This document shows, in pieces, positions 30,485 through 38,666 of a stretch of 64,000 nucleotides of DNA. This stretch comes from Streptomyces sp. NBC_00236 (GTDB lineage Bacteria > Actinomycetota > Actinomycetes > Streptomycetales > Streptomycetaceae). The position numbers were made by a program, and so were the translations under genes. Numbering within the stretch: the stretch's first letter is position 1; the number at the start of each line of letters is the position of its first letter. Location: the NCBI RefSeq assembly GCF_036195045.1, contig NZ_CP108100.1:1736001-1800000 (forward strand), read 5' to 3'. Under the pieces are notes generated by a model, which saw only the letters and a list, made by a program, of their open reading frames with translations, had not been told where the DNA came from and made no database searches.

Positions 30485-31378
30485 TCACCAGTCCTGGGGC
30501 TGCGTGGAGTCCTGGCGCTGCTGGGAGTGGAACGAGGCCGGGTCGGCGTGCGTACCGAACCGGGGAACCTGGCGCTGGGCCGGGATGCCGGGCATCCGGT
30601 CCTCTCGGCCGGCCGCGGGGTCGTTCCAGTCGGGGGTGCCCATGACCACCAGGGGATCGAACATCACGACGACGGCGGCCAGCAGCAGGAAGCACGCCGG
30701 GCCGACCAGCATGGGGACGAGCAGCGCGGTCGCACTGTCGCCGGAGCCCGGGGAGGAGCCGGTGAGGGCGGCGGGGTGGAGGTGGACCCTGAGAGCGGCC
30801 ATGCCCGTGTAGTGCATCCCGCTCACCGCGACACCCATGACGACGCTGGCGCCGAGGCTGGGCAGGAAGCCGTGGATGGAGACCGCGGCCCAGAGTGCGG
30901 CGGTCGAGGCCACCACGGCGACGACGACCGAGAGGGACACGGTGATCGTGTCGTACTCGAACTGCCCATCAAGTCGCATACCGGCCATGCCGAGGTAATG
31001 CATGGAGGCCACACCGAGTCCGGTGATCGTTCCTCCCGTCACCAGCGCCATGCGGGTGGCGCCGCGGTACCCGACCAGGAAGATCCCGATACCGACCATG
31101 ACGATCGCGACGGCGAGGCTGGCGAAGGTGATCGCCTTGTCGTAGCCGATCGGTACCTCTTCGACGGTGAACCCCACCATCGCGATGAAGTGCATCGTCC
31201 AGATGCCGGAGCCTATGGAGGTCGCACCCAGAGCCAGCCAGCCGGCCTTGAAGGAACGCTCGGTACGCAGGGACCGGGTGGTGCAGCGCAGGCCCAGGGC
31301 CGCGCCGAGACAGGCCATGAGGAAAGCGGCCACGGGAGTGACCGCCCCGTAGCCGAAGCCGTCGATTGTGCCCTGCAT
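30485..31378 (-). CDS. MHYT-domain integral membrane sensor
   Basis: 297 residues with about seven membrane helices. Three MHYT-type motifs are present in helices: MHFIAMVGF (about 60), MHYLGMAGM (about 125) and MHYTGMAAL (about 190). The family is thought to bind copper through these Met/His residues and to sense small gases, but this is a prediction. No cyclic-di-GMP or kinase domain is attached: after the last helix there is a 45-residue polar tail (RQVPRFGTHADPASFHSQQRQ). Divergent from the GDPD gene, with 212 bases between them. Confidence 0.85.
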   Translation of the reverse strand: MQGTIDGFGYGAVTPVAAFLMACLGAALGLRCTTRSLRTERSFKAGWLALGATSIGSGIWTMHFIAMVGFTVEEVPIGYDKAITFASLAVAIVMVGIGIFLVGYRGATRMALVTGGTITGLGVASMHYLGMAGMRLDGQFEYDTITVSLSVVVAVVASTAALWAAVSIHGFLPSLGASVVMGVAVSGMHYTGMAALRVHLHPAALTGSSPGSGDSATALLVPMLVGPACFLLLAAVVVMFDPLVVMGTPDWNDPAAGREDRMPGIPAQRQVPRFGTHADPASFHSQQRQDSTQPQDW

Positions 31379-31590
31379 GCTCGTACGCCCTTCGCAGAAG
31401 CCCGGGTTCGGATGACCCTAAGGCGCAAGGCCCGGCAAACAAACAGAAGAGCTGCATTTTATCGACCGGGAAGGCGGCCCGTGACCCGGTCCCCGAGGTG
31501 CGTTCACGTCGTGGCCATCCGTCGCCCCTTCCCTGTTCGGGGACGGCTGGGACCCTCGGGCCGTCCGTAACTCTGACGCAAGGAGTCCAC

Positions 31591-32577
31591 GTGTACGCAG
31601 GCACCGCAACCGCCTCCGCCGCTGCCGCCGCCCTGCTGGGCGCCGGCGCGCTGCTGATGTCGAGCACGGCCGCCGGGACGCCGGGTACGGACGCCGCCCC
31701 GGCCGGACGCACCGCGGCGGTGGCCCACACCGTCGGCGCCCCCGCCGCGACGGCCGTCGGCACCGGCGTCCGGACAGTGAGCGACGTGGCCCGGGGCCGG
31801 ACGGACGACCCGCTCGTCATCGCCCACCGGGGTGCGTCGGCGTACGCCCCGGAGAACACCCTGGCGGCCGTGGACAAGGCCGACGTCCTGGGCTTCGACT
31901 GGGTGGAGAACGACGTCCAGCTGACCAGGGACGGCGTGCTGGTCGTCATCCACGACACCGATCTGAAGCGGACCACGGATGCCGAGGAGGTCTTCCCCGA
32001 CCGTGCTCCGTGGGCGGTCAAGGACTTCACGGCCGCCGAGATCGCCCGGCTGGACGCGGGCAGCTGGTTCGGTCCGCTGTACGCCGGCGCCCGGGTGCCG
32101 ACACTCCGGCAGTACCTGCACCGGATCGGGCGCAACGACCAGAACCTGCTCCTGGAGATCAAGAGCCCCGAGACCTATCCCGGAATCGAGCAGGCGACCC
32201 TGCGGGTCCTGCGCCAGGAGGGGTGGCTCGACCGCGAGCACGTCCGCAGCCGTCTGGTGATCCAGAGCTTCGGGGCCGGCAGCGTGCGCAAGGTGCACGA
32301 GCAGCGCCCGGACGTCGTCACGGGCTTCCTCGGCACTCCGGCCGTCGCGGACCTGCCGTCGTACGCGGAGTTCACCGACCAGATCAACCCTGCGTACACC
32401 TCGGTCTCGGGCGAGTACGTGGCGGCGGTGCACGCGCTGAAGGGCCCGCACGACAAGCGGCTCCGGGTCAGCGCCTGGACGGTCAACGACGCCGAGCACG
32501 CGCTCCGGGTGGCCGGCTACGGCGTGGACGGCATCATCACCAACGCCCCCGACGTGGTGCGTGAGGCCACCCGCTGA
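31591..32577 (+). CDS. Exported glycerophosphodiester phosphodiesterase
   Basis: 328 residues. An N-terminal Ala-rich signal peptide is followed by a low-complexity region to about 65, then the GDPD barrel: IAHRGASAYAPENTLAAV (catalytic His and Arg), VENDVQLTRDGVLVVIHDTDLKRTTD (Glu, Asp, second His), LLLEIKSPE, and the C-terminal VSAWTVNDAEHALRVAGYGVDGIITNAP, seen in parts. It releases glycerol 3-phosphate from deacylated phospholipids or teichoic acids outside the cell. The GTG has AGGAG 5 bases upstream, which fixes the start; an ATG-begun frame further upstream lacks support. Followed by the ogt promoter. Confidence 0.9.
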   Translation: MYAGTATASAAAAALLGAGALLMSSTAAGTPGTDAAPAGRTAAVAHTVGAPAATAVGTGVRTVSDVARGRTDDPLVIAHRGASAYAPENTLAAVDKADVLGFDWVENDVQLTRDGVLVVIHDTDLKRTTDAEEVFPDRAPWAVKDFTAAEIARLDAGSWFGPLYAGARVPTLRQYLHRIGRNDQNLLLEIKSPETYPGIEQATLRVLRQEGWLDREHVRSRLVIQSFGAGSVRKVHEQRPDVVTGFLGTPAVADLPSYAEFTDQINPAYTSVSGEYVAAVHALKGPHDKRLRVSAWTVNDAEHALRVAGYGVDGIITNAPDVVREATR

Positions 32578-32607
32578 CCGCTCGGGGACACCAGGAGCCG
32601 GCGTCCG

Positions 32608-32630
32608 TTGTCAGTGGGCGGTCGTACGGT
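32608..32630 (+). promoter_or_regulatory. PafBC-type DNA-damage promoter of ogt
   Basis: TTGTCAGTG, 8 bases (GGCGGTCG), then TACGGT, perfect to TTGTCRGTG-N8-TANNNT. The -10 ends 7 bases before the ATG, so the mRNA should be leaderless. No Shine-Dalgarno sequence is present, which agrees. Confidence 0.85.
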
Positions 32631-32637
32631 GGTGGCC

Positions 32638-33180
32638 ATGAACAGCGACGGGGTTGTCGAGTGGGCCGTGGTCGACAGTGACATCGGCCCGCTCCTGCTG
32701 GCCGCGACCGGAGCCGGGTTGGTGACCGTGGTCTTCCACGCCCGGCCGGCGGTCCGGGACAAGGCGCTGGACCGGTTGCGCACCCGGCTCGGCGCCGAAC
32801 CCGTGGAGTCACCCGGCTCCGCGCGCCTCGCCGAACCCATACGCCAGCTCGCGGCGTACTTCGCGGGCACGCTGCGGGAGTTCTCGCTCGACCTGGACTG
32901 GTCGCTGACGAGCGGCTTCAACCGCCAGGTGCTCCGCGAACTGGCGACGGGTGTGCCGTACGGCGCGGTCGCCGGCTACGGAGACCTCGCCGACCGGGTG
33001 GGCCAGCCCGGCGCGGCCCAGGCGGTCGGCGCCGCGATGGGGTCCAACCCGCTGCCCGTGGTGGTGCCCTGCCACCGGGTGGTGGAGAGCGACGGCGGGC
33101 TCGGCGGCTTCGGCGGCGGGCTGGAGACGAAGCGGCAGCTGCTGGCTCTGGAGGGTGTGCTGCCGCAGCCGCTGTTCTGA
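32638..33180 (+). CDS. ogt: Methylated-DNA--[protein]-cysteine S-methyltransferase
   Basis: 180 residues, the Ogt/AdaB size. Removes O6-alkyl groups from guanine by a suicide transfer to cysteine. The C-terminal domain shows FNRQVLRELATGVPYGAVAGYGDLA (helix-turn-helix and DNA-finger Arg), seen in parts, then the active site NPLPVVVPCHRVVESDGGLG with Cys in PCHRV (about 144-148) and GGFGGGLETKRQLLALEG. The only promoter element is a damage-type one, so induction by DNA damage without RecA is predicted. Same class of control as uvrB and uvrC in this window. Confidence 0.95.
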   Translation: MNSDGVVEWAVVDSDIGPLLLAATGAGLVTVVFHARPAVRDKALDRLRTRLGAEPVESPGSARLAEPIRQLAAYFAGTLREFSLDLDWSLTSGFNRQVLRELATGVPYGAVAGYGDLADRVGQPGAAQAVGAAMGSNPLPVVVPCHRVVESDGGLGGFGGGLETKRQLLALEGVLPQPLF

Positions 33181-33289
33181 GCCGGCCGGGCCCGGCGGGG
33201 TCGTGCCCGGATCCGGCACGACTGCCGTGACCTGCGGGGGTCCGGACGCGGGGGTTCGGACTCTGCGTGCCGCCTGGCACACTGCGTCG

Positions 33290-34588
33290 GTGCCCCACAC
33301 CATCAACGCTCCCGATACCCCCGACGGCCCCGTCTCCGCCGGACCGGTCACCGCGGCGGACCTGCCCGCACTCCGGCGCAGGACGTCCGGCGTGCTCATC
33401 GCCAGTCAGATACTCGGCGGCCTCGGTGTGCCCATCGGCATCGCCCTGGCCCCGGTGCTGGCGACGCGCGTCAGCGGCTCCGAGGCGCTGTCGGGCCTCG
33501 CGCCCACCGCGTCGGTGACCGGCACGGCCCTGCTCTCGCTGCCACTGGCCGCACTGATGACCTCGCGGGGCCGCCGCCCCGGACTGGTGCTGGCGTATCT
33601 GATCGGGGCGCTCGGCGCGGGCCTCGTGGTGCTGGCGACCGTCGTGGAGAGCTTCCCGCTGCTGCTGCTCGGCATGGCCGGGTTCGGTGCGGGTTCCTCG
33701 GCCAACCTCCAGGCCAGATTCGCCGCCGCCGATCTCGCCGAACCCGACCGCCGCGGCCGGGCGATCTCGACCGTCATCTGGGCCACCACCATCGGCTCGG
33801 TGCTCGGGCCCAACATCGCGGCCCCGGCGGGCCGGGTGTTCCGGGGCACCGCCGTCTCGGAGACGGCCGGCCCGTTCGTCTGGGCGGCCGGCATCTTCCT
33901 GCTCGCCGCCGTCGTGGTCGCGGTGCTGCTGCGGCCCGATCCCCTCCTCACCGCGCGCGCCCTGGCGCCGCAGGAGAACCGGTCGGCCGGGGGCCGTTCG
34001 CTGCGCGCGGGTCTCGCGGCCGTGCGGGCCTCGCCCATGGCCCGGCTCGCCCTGGTGACCGTGACCGTCTCGCACACCGCGATGGTCTCGATCATGGTGA
34101 TGACGCCGGTCGACCTCGGCCACCACGGCGCGGACCTCCAGCTGATCGGGCTGGTGATCAGCGGCCACATCGCCGGGATGTACGCGTTCTCGCCGGTCAT
34201 GGGCTGGCTGGCGGACCGTTTCGGCCGCCTCACCGTCATCGGGCTGGCCGCCGGGCTCCTCGCCCTCGCCGCACTGCTGGCGGGTACCGCGGGCGCCGCG
34301 CACGGCAGGACCGCGGCCGGCCTGTTCGTACTCGGCCTCGGCTGGTCCGCCGGCCTGGTGGCGGGTTCGGCGCTGCTCACCGACTCCGTACCGCAGGCGG
34401 CGCGCGCCGCCGTGCAGGGGCTGTCGGACCTCACCATGAACGCGTCGGCGGGCATCGGCGGCGCGGTCGCCGGCGTGATCGTCTCCCAGGCCGGCTACGG
34501 CTGGCTCAACCTGACCGGAGCGTGCCTGCTGCTGCCGATGGCGGCACTGGCGCTGCGCCGGAGCCTGACCCACCGCGCCACGGCCTGA
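33290..34588 (+). CDS. Major facilitator superfamily transporter
   Basis: 432 residues with about twelve membrane helices after a 35-residue Pro/Thr-rich cytoplasmic N-terminus. It shows the motif-A-like loop RGRRPGLV between helices 2 and 3 and its repeat LADRFGRLTVIG after helix 8, normal for MFS exporters. A long stretch of Ala, Gly and Leu in every helix hides finer substrate clues. Starts at GTG; no clear ribosome-binding site was seen. It may be a drug or metabolite exporter, but no neighbour shows what. Convergent with the cupin gene across a tandem repeat. Confidence 0.88.
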   Translation: MPHTINAPDTPDGPVSAGPVTAADLPALRRRTSGVLIASQILGGLGVPIGIALAPVLATRVSGSEALSGLAPTASVTGTALLSLPLAALMTSRGRRPGLVLAYLIGALGAGLVVLATVVESFPLLLLGMAGFGAGSSANLQARFAAADLAEPDRRGRAISTVIWATTIGSVLGPNIAAPAGRVFRGTAVSETAGPFVWAAGIFLLAAVVVAVLLRPDPLLTARALAPQENRSAGGRSLRAGLAAVRASPMARLALVTVTVSHTAMVSIMVMTPVDLGHHGADLQLIGLVISGHIAGMYAFSPVMGWLADRFGRLTVIGLAAGLLALAALLAGTAGAAHGRTAAGLFVLGLGWSAGLVAGSALLTDSVPQAARAAVQGLSDLTMNASAGIGGAVAGVIVSQAGYGWLNLTGACLLLPMAALALRRSLTHRATA

Positions 34589-34700
34589 GAGCGGGAGCGG
34601 CGCGAGAGCGGGAGCGGCGCGAGAGCGGAAACGGGCTGAGCGCGGGAGCGGCCCGAGCGCGGGAGCAGCCCGAGCTGCCCGCGCTGCCCGCGCTGCCCGA
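34587..34700. repeat. Five 17-bp tandem repeats followed by a 9-bp repeat
   Basis: Units of 17 bases at 34587, 34604, 34621, 34638 and 34655: the first two are identical (gagagcgggagcggcgc), the others differ by 2-5 bases. From 34675 ctgcccgcg repeats about three times. It lies between the stops of convergent genes, beginning at the MFS stop codon. Confidence 0.85.
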
Positions 34701-34718
34701 GGCCGGGCCACCGGACGC

Positions 34719-35081
34719 TCAGAGGCTGATGTGGTACGCCTTGCGCAGCGTCTCGTGCACCGTCCACGTCGTGCGGTCGCCCTCGCGCAGCACACAGGCG
34801 TCGCCGGGTCCGATCTCCAGCGTGGCGCCGCCCTCGACCGCGACGGTCGCACGTCCGCTGACGACCACGAACAGCTCATTGGCCTCGGTGTCCGTGACCA
34901 CGCCCGGCGTGATCTGCCAGATCCCGCGCACCTGCTTGCCGTCGGCCGACTCCCACAGCACCTTGCCGGTGACCTCGGGCTCGCCCGACACGATCTGTCC
35001 GGGTTCCAGCGGTTCCGGCTCAAGGACGGCGTCCGGGATGTGCACGGCGAAGGAGGCGGGAGCTTGATCAAATGTGGTCAT
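34719..35081 (-). CDS. Cupin-domain protein (cupin_3 type)
   Basis: 120 residues forming a single beta-barrel: VLWESADGKQVRGIWQITPG, then VTDTEANELFVVVSGRATV and LEIGPGDACVLREGDRTTWTVHETLRKAYHIS in parts. The cupin_3 family ending (FREGDRTTWTVHETLRK) is unmistakable and includes ureidoglycolate-like and uncharacterised small cupins. The metal ligands are reduced (Glu of TEANEL, His late), so enzymatic activity is uncertain. The start overlaps the stop of the methyltransferase gene by 14 bases, so they are coupled. Confidence 0.85.
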   Translation of the reverse strand: MTTFDQAPASFAVHIPDAVLEPEPLEPGQIVSGEPEVTGKVLWESADGKQVRGIWQITPGVVTDTEANELFVVVSGRATVAVEGGATLEIGPGDACVLREGDRTTWTVHETLRKAYHISL

Positions 35082-35937
35082 GGCCGGTCACCTTAGCCAC
35101 CGCCTCCGGACGCCGCGCCACCAGGACGGGCTGGAAGAAGGCCGACTCGTCGGGCTCGTGCCACACGGGCTCCCGCAGCCCCGCCCGCGTCGTGAACTCG
35201 ACGAGCTGATCCTGCGACAGCGCCCAGTACGAGGTGCGCCGTGTACGCACGCTCCAGCCGTCCCCCGAGTCCCCCTCCCTCTCGGATTCGGCCGGTGCGT
35301 CGGGCAGCAGCTGGAAGTGCTCCAGGTCGTAGCGCTCGCCGTCCGGCCGCCAGTGCCACAACTGGAAGGTGACCACCCGGCCCCCTTCCCCCTCCCTGAC
35401 CTGCGGGGGCGTGGATGCCGGCCGTTCGCGGCGCAGCCGGTCGTACGGCCGGGTGGACAGCAGCAGCACGCCGCCGGGCCGCAGCACCCTTCGCATCTCG
35501 CCGAGTGCGGCCAGCACCGCCTGCGGAGTGAGCAGGTGCGGCAGGGAGTTGTCGGCGCAGACGACGACGTCGAACGAGCCGTCGCGAAACGGAAGCTTCG
35601 TCATGTCGGCGGCGGTGACCGGCAGCGTCAGCCCGCGCGAGGCCGCCTCCCTCCCGGCACGGGTCGCCGCGACGGGGCTCAGATCGCTCCCGGTGACCCG
35701 GTACCCCAGCGCCGCCAGCCCCAGCGCCTGGGTCCCGATGCCGCAGGCGCAGTCCAGCACGTCGTACGCGACGGACCCGTTGCCGGAACCGACCGTTCCG
35801 CCGATGAGCGCCGCGAGCGCGGCCGCCTGCCGCGCGATGCTCGCCTCCCAGTCCGTGTAAATGAGGTCGTACCCCGCGGCCAGGTCGTCGTAGAAGTGCC
35901 GAACCGCAGGCGACGGAGAGTCAGTCAGAGACTTCAT
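35068..35937 (-). CDS. Class I SAM-dependent methyltransferase
   Basis: 289 residues. Motif I is VLDCACGIGTQALGLAALG (about 58-76), motif II GSDLSPVAATRAGREAA, and motif IV FDVVVCADNSLPHLL, followed by ALGEMRRVLRPGGVLLLSTR. The fold is normal; the substrate is not apparent. Cys in the glycine-rich loop (DCACGIGTQ) occurs in the glycine/sarcosine N-methyltransferase-like group, and the DNSLPHLL motif also fits that group, so a small-molecule N-methyltransferase is a reasonable guess. Coupled to the cupin gene downstream. Confidence 0.85.
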   Translation of the reverse strand: MKSLTDSPSPAVRHFYDDLAAGYDLIYTDWEASIARQAAALAALIGGTVGSGNGSVAYDVLDCACGIGTQALGLAALGYRVTGSDLSPVAATRAGREAASRGLTLPVTAADMTKLPFRDGSFDVVVCADNSLPHLLTPQAVLAALGEMRRVLRPGGVLLLSTRPYDRLRRERPASTPPQVREGEGGRVVTFQLWHWRPDGERYDLEHFQLLPDAPAESEREGDSGDGWSVRTRRTSYWALSQDQLVEFTTRAGLREPVWHEPDESAFFQPVLVARRPEAVAKVTGHDHI

Positions 35938-36025
35938 GGTCCGACGCTACGTCTTGCGCGGCGACTTCCGGCCGCCGGGACGGGCGCACGTTTGATCCCG
36001 CCCCGGCCGCGACAGGGATGTGAAC

Positions 36026-36613
36026 ATGTCACCCACTGAGCCGGCCGACGCCGCCCCCCGCGCTCCCGTTCTCTCCGCGGAGGTGCGGGCCGCCCTCGCC
36101 GAGGACCGGCCCCTCGTCGTCGCCCTGGAGTCGACGATCGTCGCGCATGGTCTGCCCCGCCCGCGCAATCTGCGGGTCGCCGAGGAACTGGAGGGGCTCG
36201 TGCGGTCGCCGGGTGCCGTGCCCGCCACGGTCGCCGTGCTGGACGGCAGCGCCCGGGTCGGCCTGGGCAAGGCCCAGTTGGAGCGGATCGCCGAGGACCC
36301 TGCGAGGCACAAGCTGGGGCACCGGGACCTCGCACCGGCACTGGCGACGGGGGCGAGCGGTGCCACGACGGTCTCGGCGACCGCGTTCCTCGCCGCACGG
36401 GCGGGGCTGCGGGTCTTCGCGACCGGCGGCCTCGGAGGCGTACACCGGGGCCGGACCGCGACACAGGACGAGTCCGCCGATCCGCGGCTGCCGGCCCGGA
36501 CGGGCATCACCGTCGTCTGCGCGGGAGTGAAGCCGATCCTGGACGTGCCCGCCACGCTGCGGCGCCTGGAGACGCTCGGGGCACGGATCACCACAGCCTG
36601 GGCCACCCGGTGA
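36026..36613 (+). CDS. psuG: Pseudouridine-5'-phosphate glycosidase with an internal deletion
   Basis: 195 residues against about 300 for the family. It matches the family well through [62 protein letters not shown] and [21 protein letters not shown] (ending about 185). It then jumps to [10 protein letters not shown], which resembles the extreme C-terminal end of full-length streptomycete PsuG (a NVxLAARIAVAWA-type ending). About 105 residues between are missing in frame, including the C-terminal active-site Asn region. The catalytic Lys (AGVK) and metal Asp (DESAD) remain. The enzyme splits pseudouridine 5'-phosphate to uracil and ribose 5-phosphate; this copy is probably inactive. ATG at 36026 has AGGGA 7 bases upstream. 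Its stop overlaps the kinase start. Confidence 0.85.
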   Translation: MSPTEPADAAPRAPVLSAEVRAALAEDRPLVVALESTIVAHGLPRPRNLRVAEELEGLVRSPGAVPATVAVLDGSARVGLGKAQLERIAEDPARHKLGHRDLAPALATGASGATTVSATAFLAARAGLRVFATGGLGGVHRGRTATQDESADPRLPARTGITVVCAGVKPILDVPATLRRLETLGARITTAWATR

Positions 36614-37512
36614 CCGGCGGCCTTCTCGTCGTCGGTGACGTGGTCACGGACGTGGTGGCGCGGCACGGTCCGGCGCTGCTCCACGGCACGGACACGGCGG
36701 CCCGGATCCGGACACGGGCCGGTGGTGCGGGGGCCAACGTGGCCTGCTGGGCCGTACGTTCGGGCTGCCGTGACGTGCGGCTGGTGGCCCGTGTCGGCGC
36801 CGACTCCGCGGACTGGCACCGGGACCGGCTCCGGCGGGCGGGAGTACGCGACCTGCTGGCCGTGGACGACGACGCGCCGACGGGCACCGTCGTCGCGCTG
36901 GTCGACCCCTCCGCCGAGCGCACCTTCCTCACCGACAGCGGGGCCGTGCTGCGGCTCTCCCCGGAGGACTGGTCACCCGCGATGCTCGATGGCATCGCCC
37001 ACCTCCATCTCTCCGGTTACCTCCTTTTCGCCACGACCAGTTGTGCGACGGCTCTGCTCGCCCTGCGGGAGGCCGGGCGGCGGAGCATTCCGGTGAGCAT
37101 CGACCCGGCATCGGCCGGGTTCCTCGCCGAGCTGGGCGTCGACCGGTTCCTGGCCCTGACCGAGGGCGCGGATCTCCTGCTGCCCAACGCGGACGAGGCC
37201 CGGCTGCTCACAGGGCTCACCGAACCTGCGGACGCCGCCGCCAAGTTGAGCCTGCTGGTCCGCCAGGCCGCCGTCACCCTGGGCGAGGGCGGCGCCCTGC
37301 TCGCCACCGCGGGAACGGTGACCGCCCGCGTTCCGGCCGAACCCGTGCCCGAGGCCGTGGACTCCACGGGGGCCGGTGACGCGTTCACCGGAGGCTTCCT
37401 GGCGGCCCGGCTGGCGGGGGCCGACGACGCGTCGGCCATGGCGGCGGGGTGCCGGGCGGGGTCGGAGGCCGTCACGACCGTGGGCGGCCGGCCCCCGCTG
37501 CCTGCCGGGTGA
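36610..37512 (+). CDS. PfkB-family carbohydrate kinase, probable pseudouridine kinase
   Basis: 300 residues. The family frame is complete: [31 protein letters not shown] (substrate-binding Gly and Asn), [41 protein letters not shown], and the catalytic signature [20 protein letters not shown] with the GAGD anion hole and base Asp (about 253-260). Linkage to psuG in a GTGA overlap is the standard psuG-psuK arrangement, in which this enzyme phosphorylates pseudouridine. Unlike its partner it looks intact. Confidence 0.88.
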   Translation: MTGGLLVVGDVVTDVVARHGPALLHGTDTAARIRTRAGGAGANVACWAVRSGCRDVRLVARVGADSADWHRDRLRRAGVRDLLAVDDDAPTGTVVALVDPSAERTFLTDSGAVLRLSPEDWSPAMLDGIAHLHLSGYLLFATTSCATALLALREAGRRSIPVSIDPASAGFLAELGVDRFLALTEGADLLLPNADEARLLTGLTEPADAAAKLSLLVRQAAVTLGEGGALLATAGTVTARVPAEPVPEAVDSTGAGDAFTGGFLAARLAGADDASAMAAGCRAGSEAVTTVGGRPPLPAG

Positions 37513-37521
37513 CGCCTCCCG

Positions 37522-38169
37522 CTACCCGTCCCGCCGCAGCCCGGTCCAGGCGGGACGGTGCGGATCGTCGGCCCTGACGACCGCGTCCGCGTTCTCGGAG
37601 GGCGCCGCCTCGTCCTCGTAACGGGCGAACGCGGGCAGGGTCCACTGCTCGTCCTCCGGCGTGCGCCGCCGCAGCGCACCGGCCGACAGCCGCAGATGGA
37701 CACTCAGGTCGAACGGGAACCAGTGCCCCAGCAGCAACGGCCCGTGCAGGACCAGCACCCCCCCTTCCGGCAGATGCCGGTACGGGCTCCGCGTGGCCCG
37801 GTCCGTGACCGGATCCCACAGATCGGGCAGCACCCGCCCGCTCCCGCCCGGCTCCAGCGGACCGAACACCTCACGCCACAGGGCCCCGGTGTCGAACCAG
37901 CTGCCGTAGTACGAGTCGGGGTCCCGTCTTCCGTACTCGTAGCGCAGACTCGCCGGCCGCAGGAACCCCGCGGTGGACACCGGGAGCACCGCCCGGCCCC
38001 GCAGCCGCAGCCCCTGGGCGACGGACTCGGCCAGTTCGGCGGTACGGGCCGCCGGAGCTCCGTCGACCGCGATCCTGAGCCAGGGTCCGCCGTCTGCGGG
38101 CTTCAGCGCGTCGGCGTGCGCGGCCAGCTCGTCTGCCAGCCGCTCCCAGGTGATCGCTTCGAATCGCAC
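37522..38169 (-). CDS. Uridine kinase-like protein with a degenerate P-loop
   Basis: 215 residues. Overall it follows a streptomycete protein family annotated as uridine kinase (RPASLRYEYGRRDPDSYYGSWFDTGALW, GGVLVLHGPLLLGHWFPFDLSVHL, in parts). The phosphate loop is IAVDGAPAARTAELAESV, without the GxxGxGK[ST] lysine, so it may not be an active kinase. GTG start at 38169 is the best of several; its ribosome-binding site is weak. It is divergent from the NTF2-like gene with 67 bases between, and convergent with the kinase gene. Function uncertain. Confidence 0.7.
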   Translation of the reverse strand: MRFEAITWERLADELAAHADALKPADGGPWLRIAVDGAPAARTAELAESVAQGLRLRGRAVLPVSTAGFLRPASLRYEYGRRDPDSYYGSWFDTGALWREVFGPLEPGGSGRVLPDLWDPVTDRATRSPYRHLPEGGVLVLHGPLLLGHWFPFDLSVHLRLSAGALRRRTPEDEQWTLPAFARYEDEAAPSENADAVVRADDPHRPAWTGLRRDG

Positions 38170-38236
38170 ATGTCCATCGTGCACCGTCGCCGAAAACGTG
38201 CGGCATCCACCGGCCCCGCCCGTTACGGTCCTGCCC

Positions 38237-38602
38237 ATGGATCTCGAATTCGCCCGCGGGTTCGCCACGCAGTGGCAGGACGACTGGAACTCCCACGACC
38301 TGGAACGCATCCTGGCGCACTACCACGAGGACGTGACGTTCAGCTCGCCCATGATCGCGCGGTTCACCGGCGAAGCCTCCGGCACGGTCCGCGGCAAGAG
38401 CGAGCTGCGCGCGTACTGGGCCCGGGGCCTGGAACTCATCCCCGACCTGGAGTTCGAGGTGATGGACGTGCGGGCGGGCGTCGACACGCTGGTGATCGAC
38501 TACCGCAACCAGATCGGGGGCCGGGTGTACGAGGTGCTGACCTTCCGCGACGGCCTCGTGAGCGCCGGCCTCGGCGCGTACGGGGAGACACTCGCCCGCT
38601 GA
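38237..38602 (+). CDS. NTF2/SnoaL-like protein
   Basis: 121 residues with the SnoaL-like cone fold: the start FARGFATQWQDDWNSHDLERIL, then YHEDVTFSSPMIARFTGEA and VRGKSELRAYWARGLELIPDLEF, followed by the strands LVIDYRNQIGGRVYEVLTFRDG. Small proteins of this type are polyketide cyclases, isomerases or simple binding proteins. No catalytic dyad can be named. Stands alone between divergent and convergent neighbours. Confidence 0.8.
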   Translation: MDLEFARGFATQWQDDWNSHDLERILAHYHEDVTFSSPMIARFTGEASGTVRGKSELRAYWARGLELIPDLEFEVMDVRAGVDTLVIDYRNQIGGRVYEVLTFRDGLVSAGLGAYGETLAR

Positions 38603-38666
38603 CGGTCGGCGCCCGGCGGTCCTGCGAGAGTCCCGGGACGCCAGAGGGCGGTGCCTCGCGCTGCCG

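Noticed and set aside
31379..31590. PHO box before the GDPD gene
   Set aside because: Only a single GTTCACG-like unit was seen, without the 11-base direct repeat. GDPD genes are often phosphate-regulated, but this sequence does not show it.
32918..35071. A 717-codon minus-strand frame across ogt and the MFS gene
   Set aside because: It covers recognisable genes on the other strand, is extremely rich in Arg, Gly and Pro, and shows no family motif.
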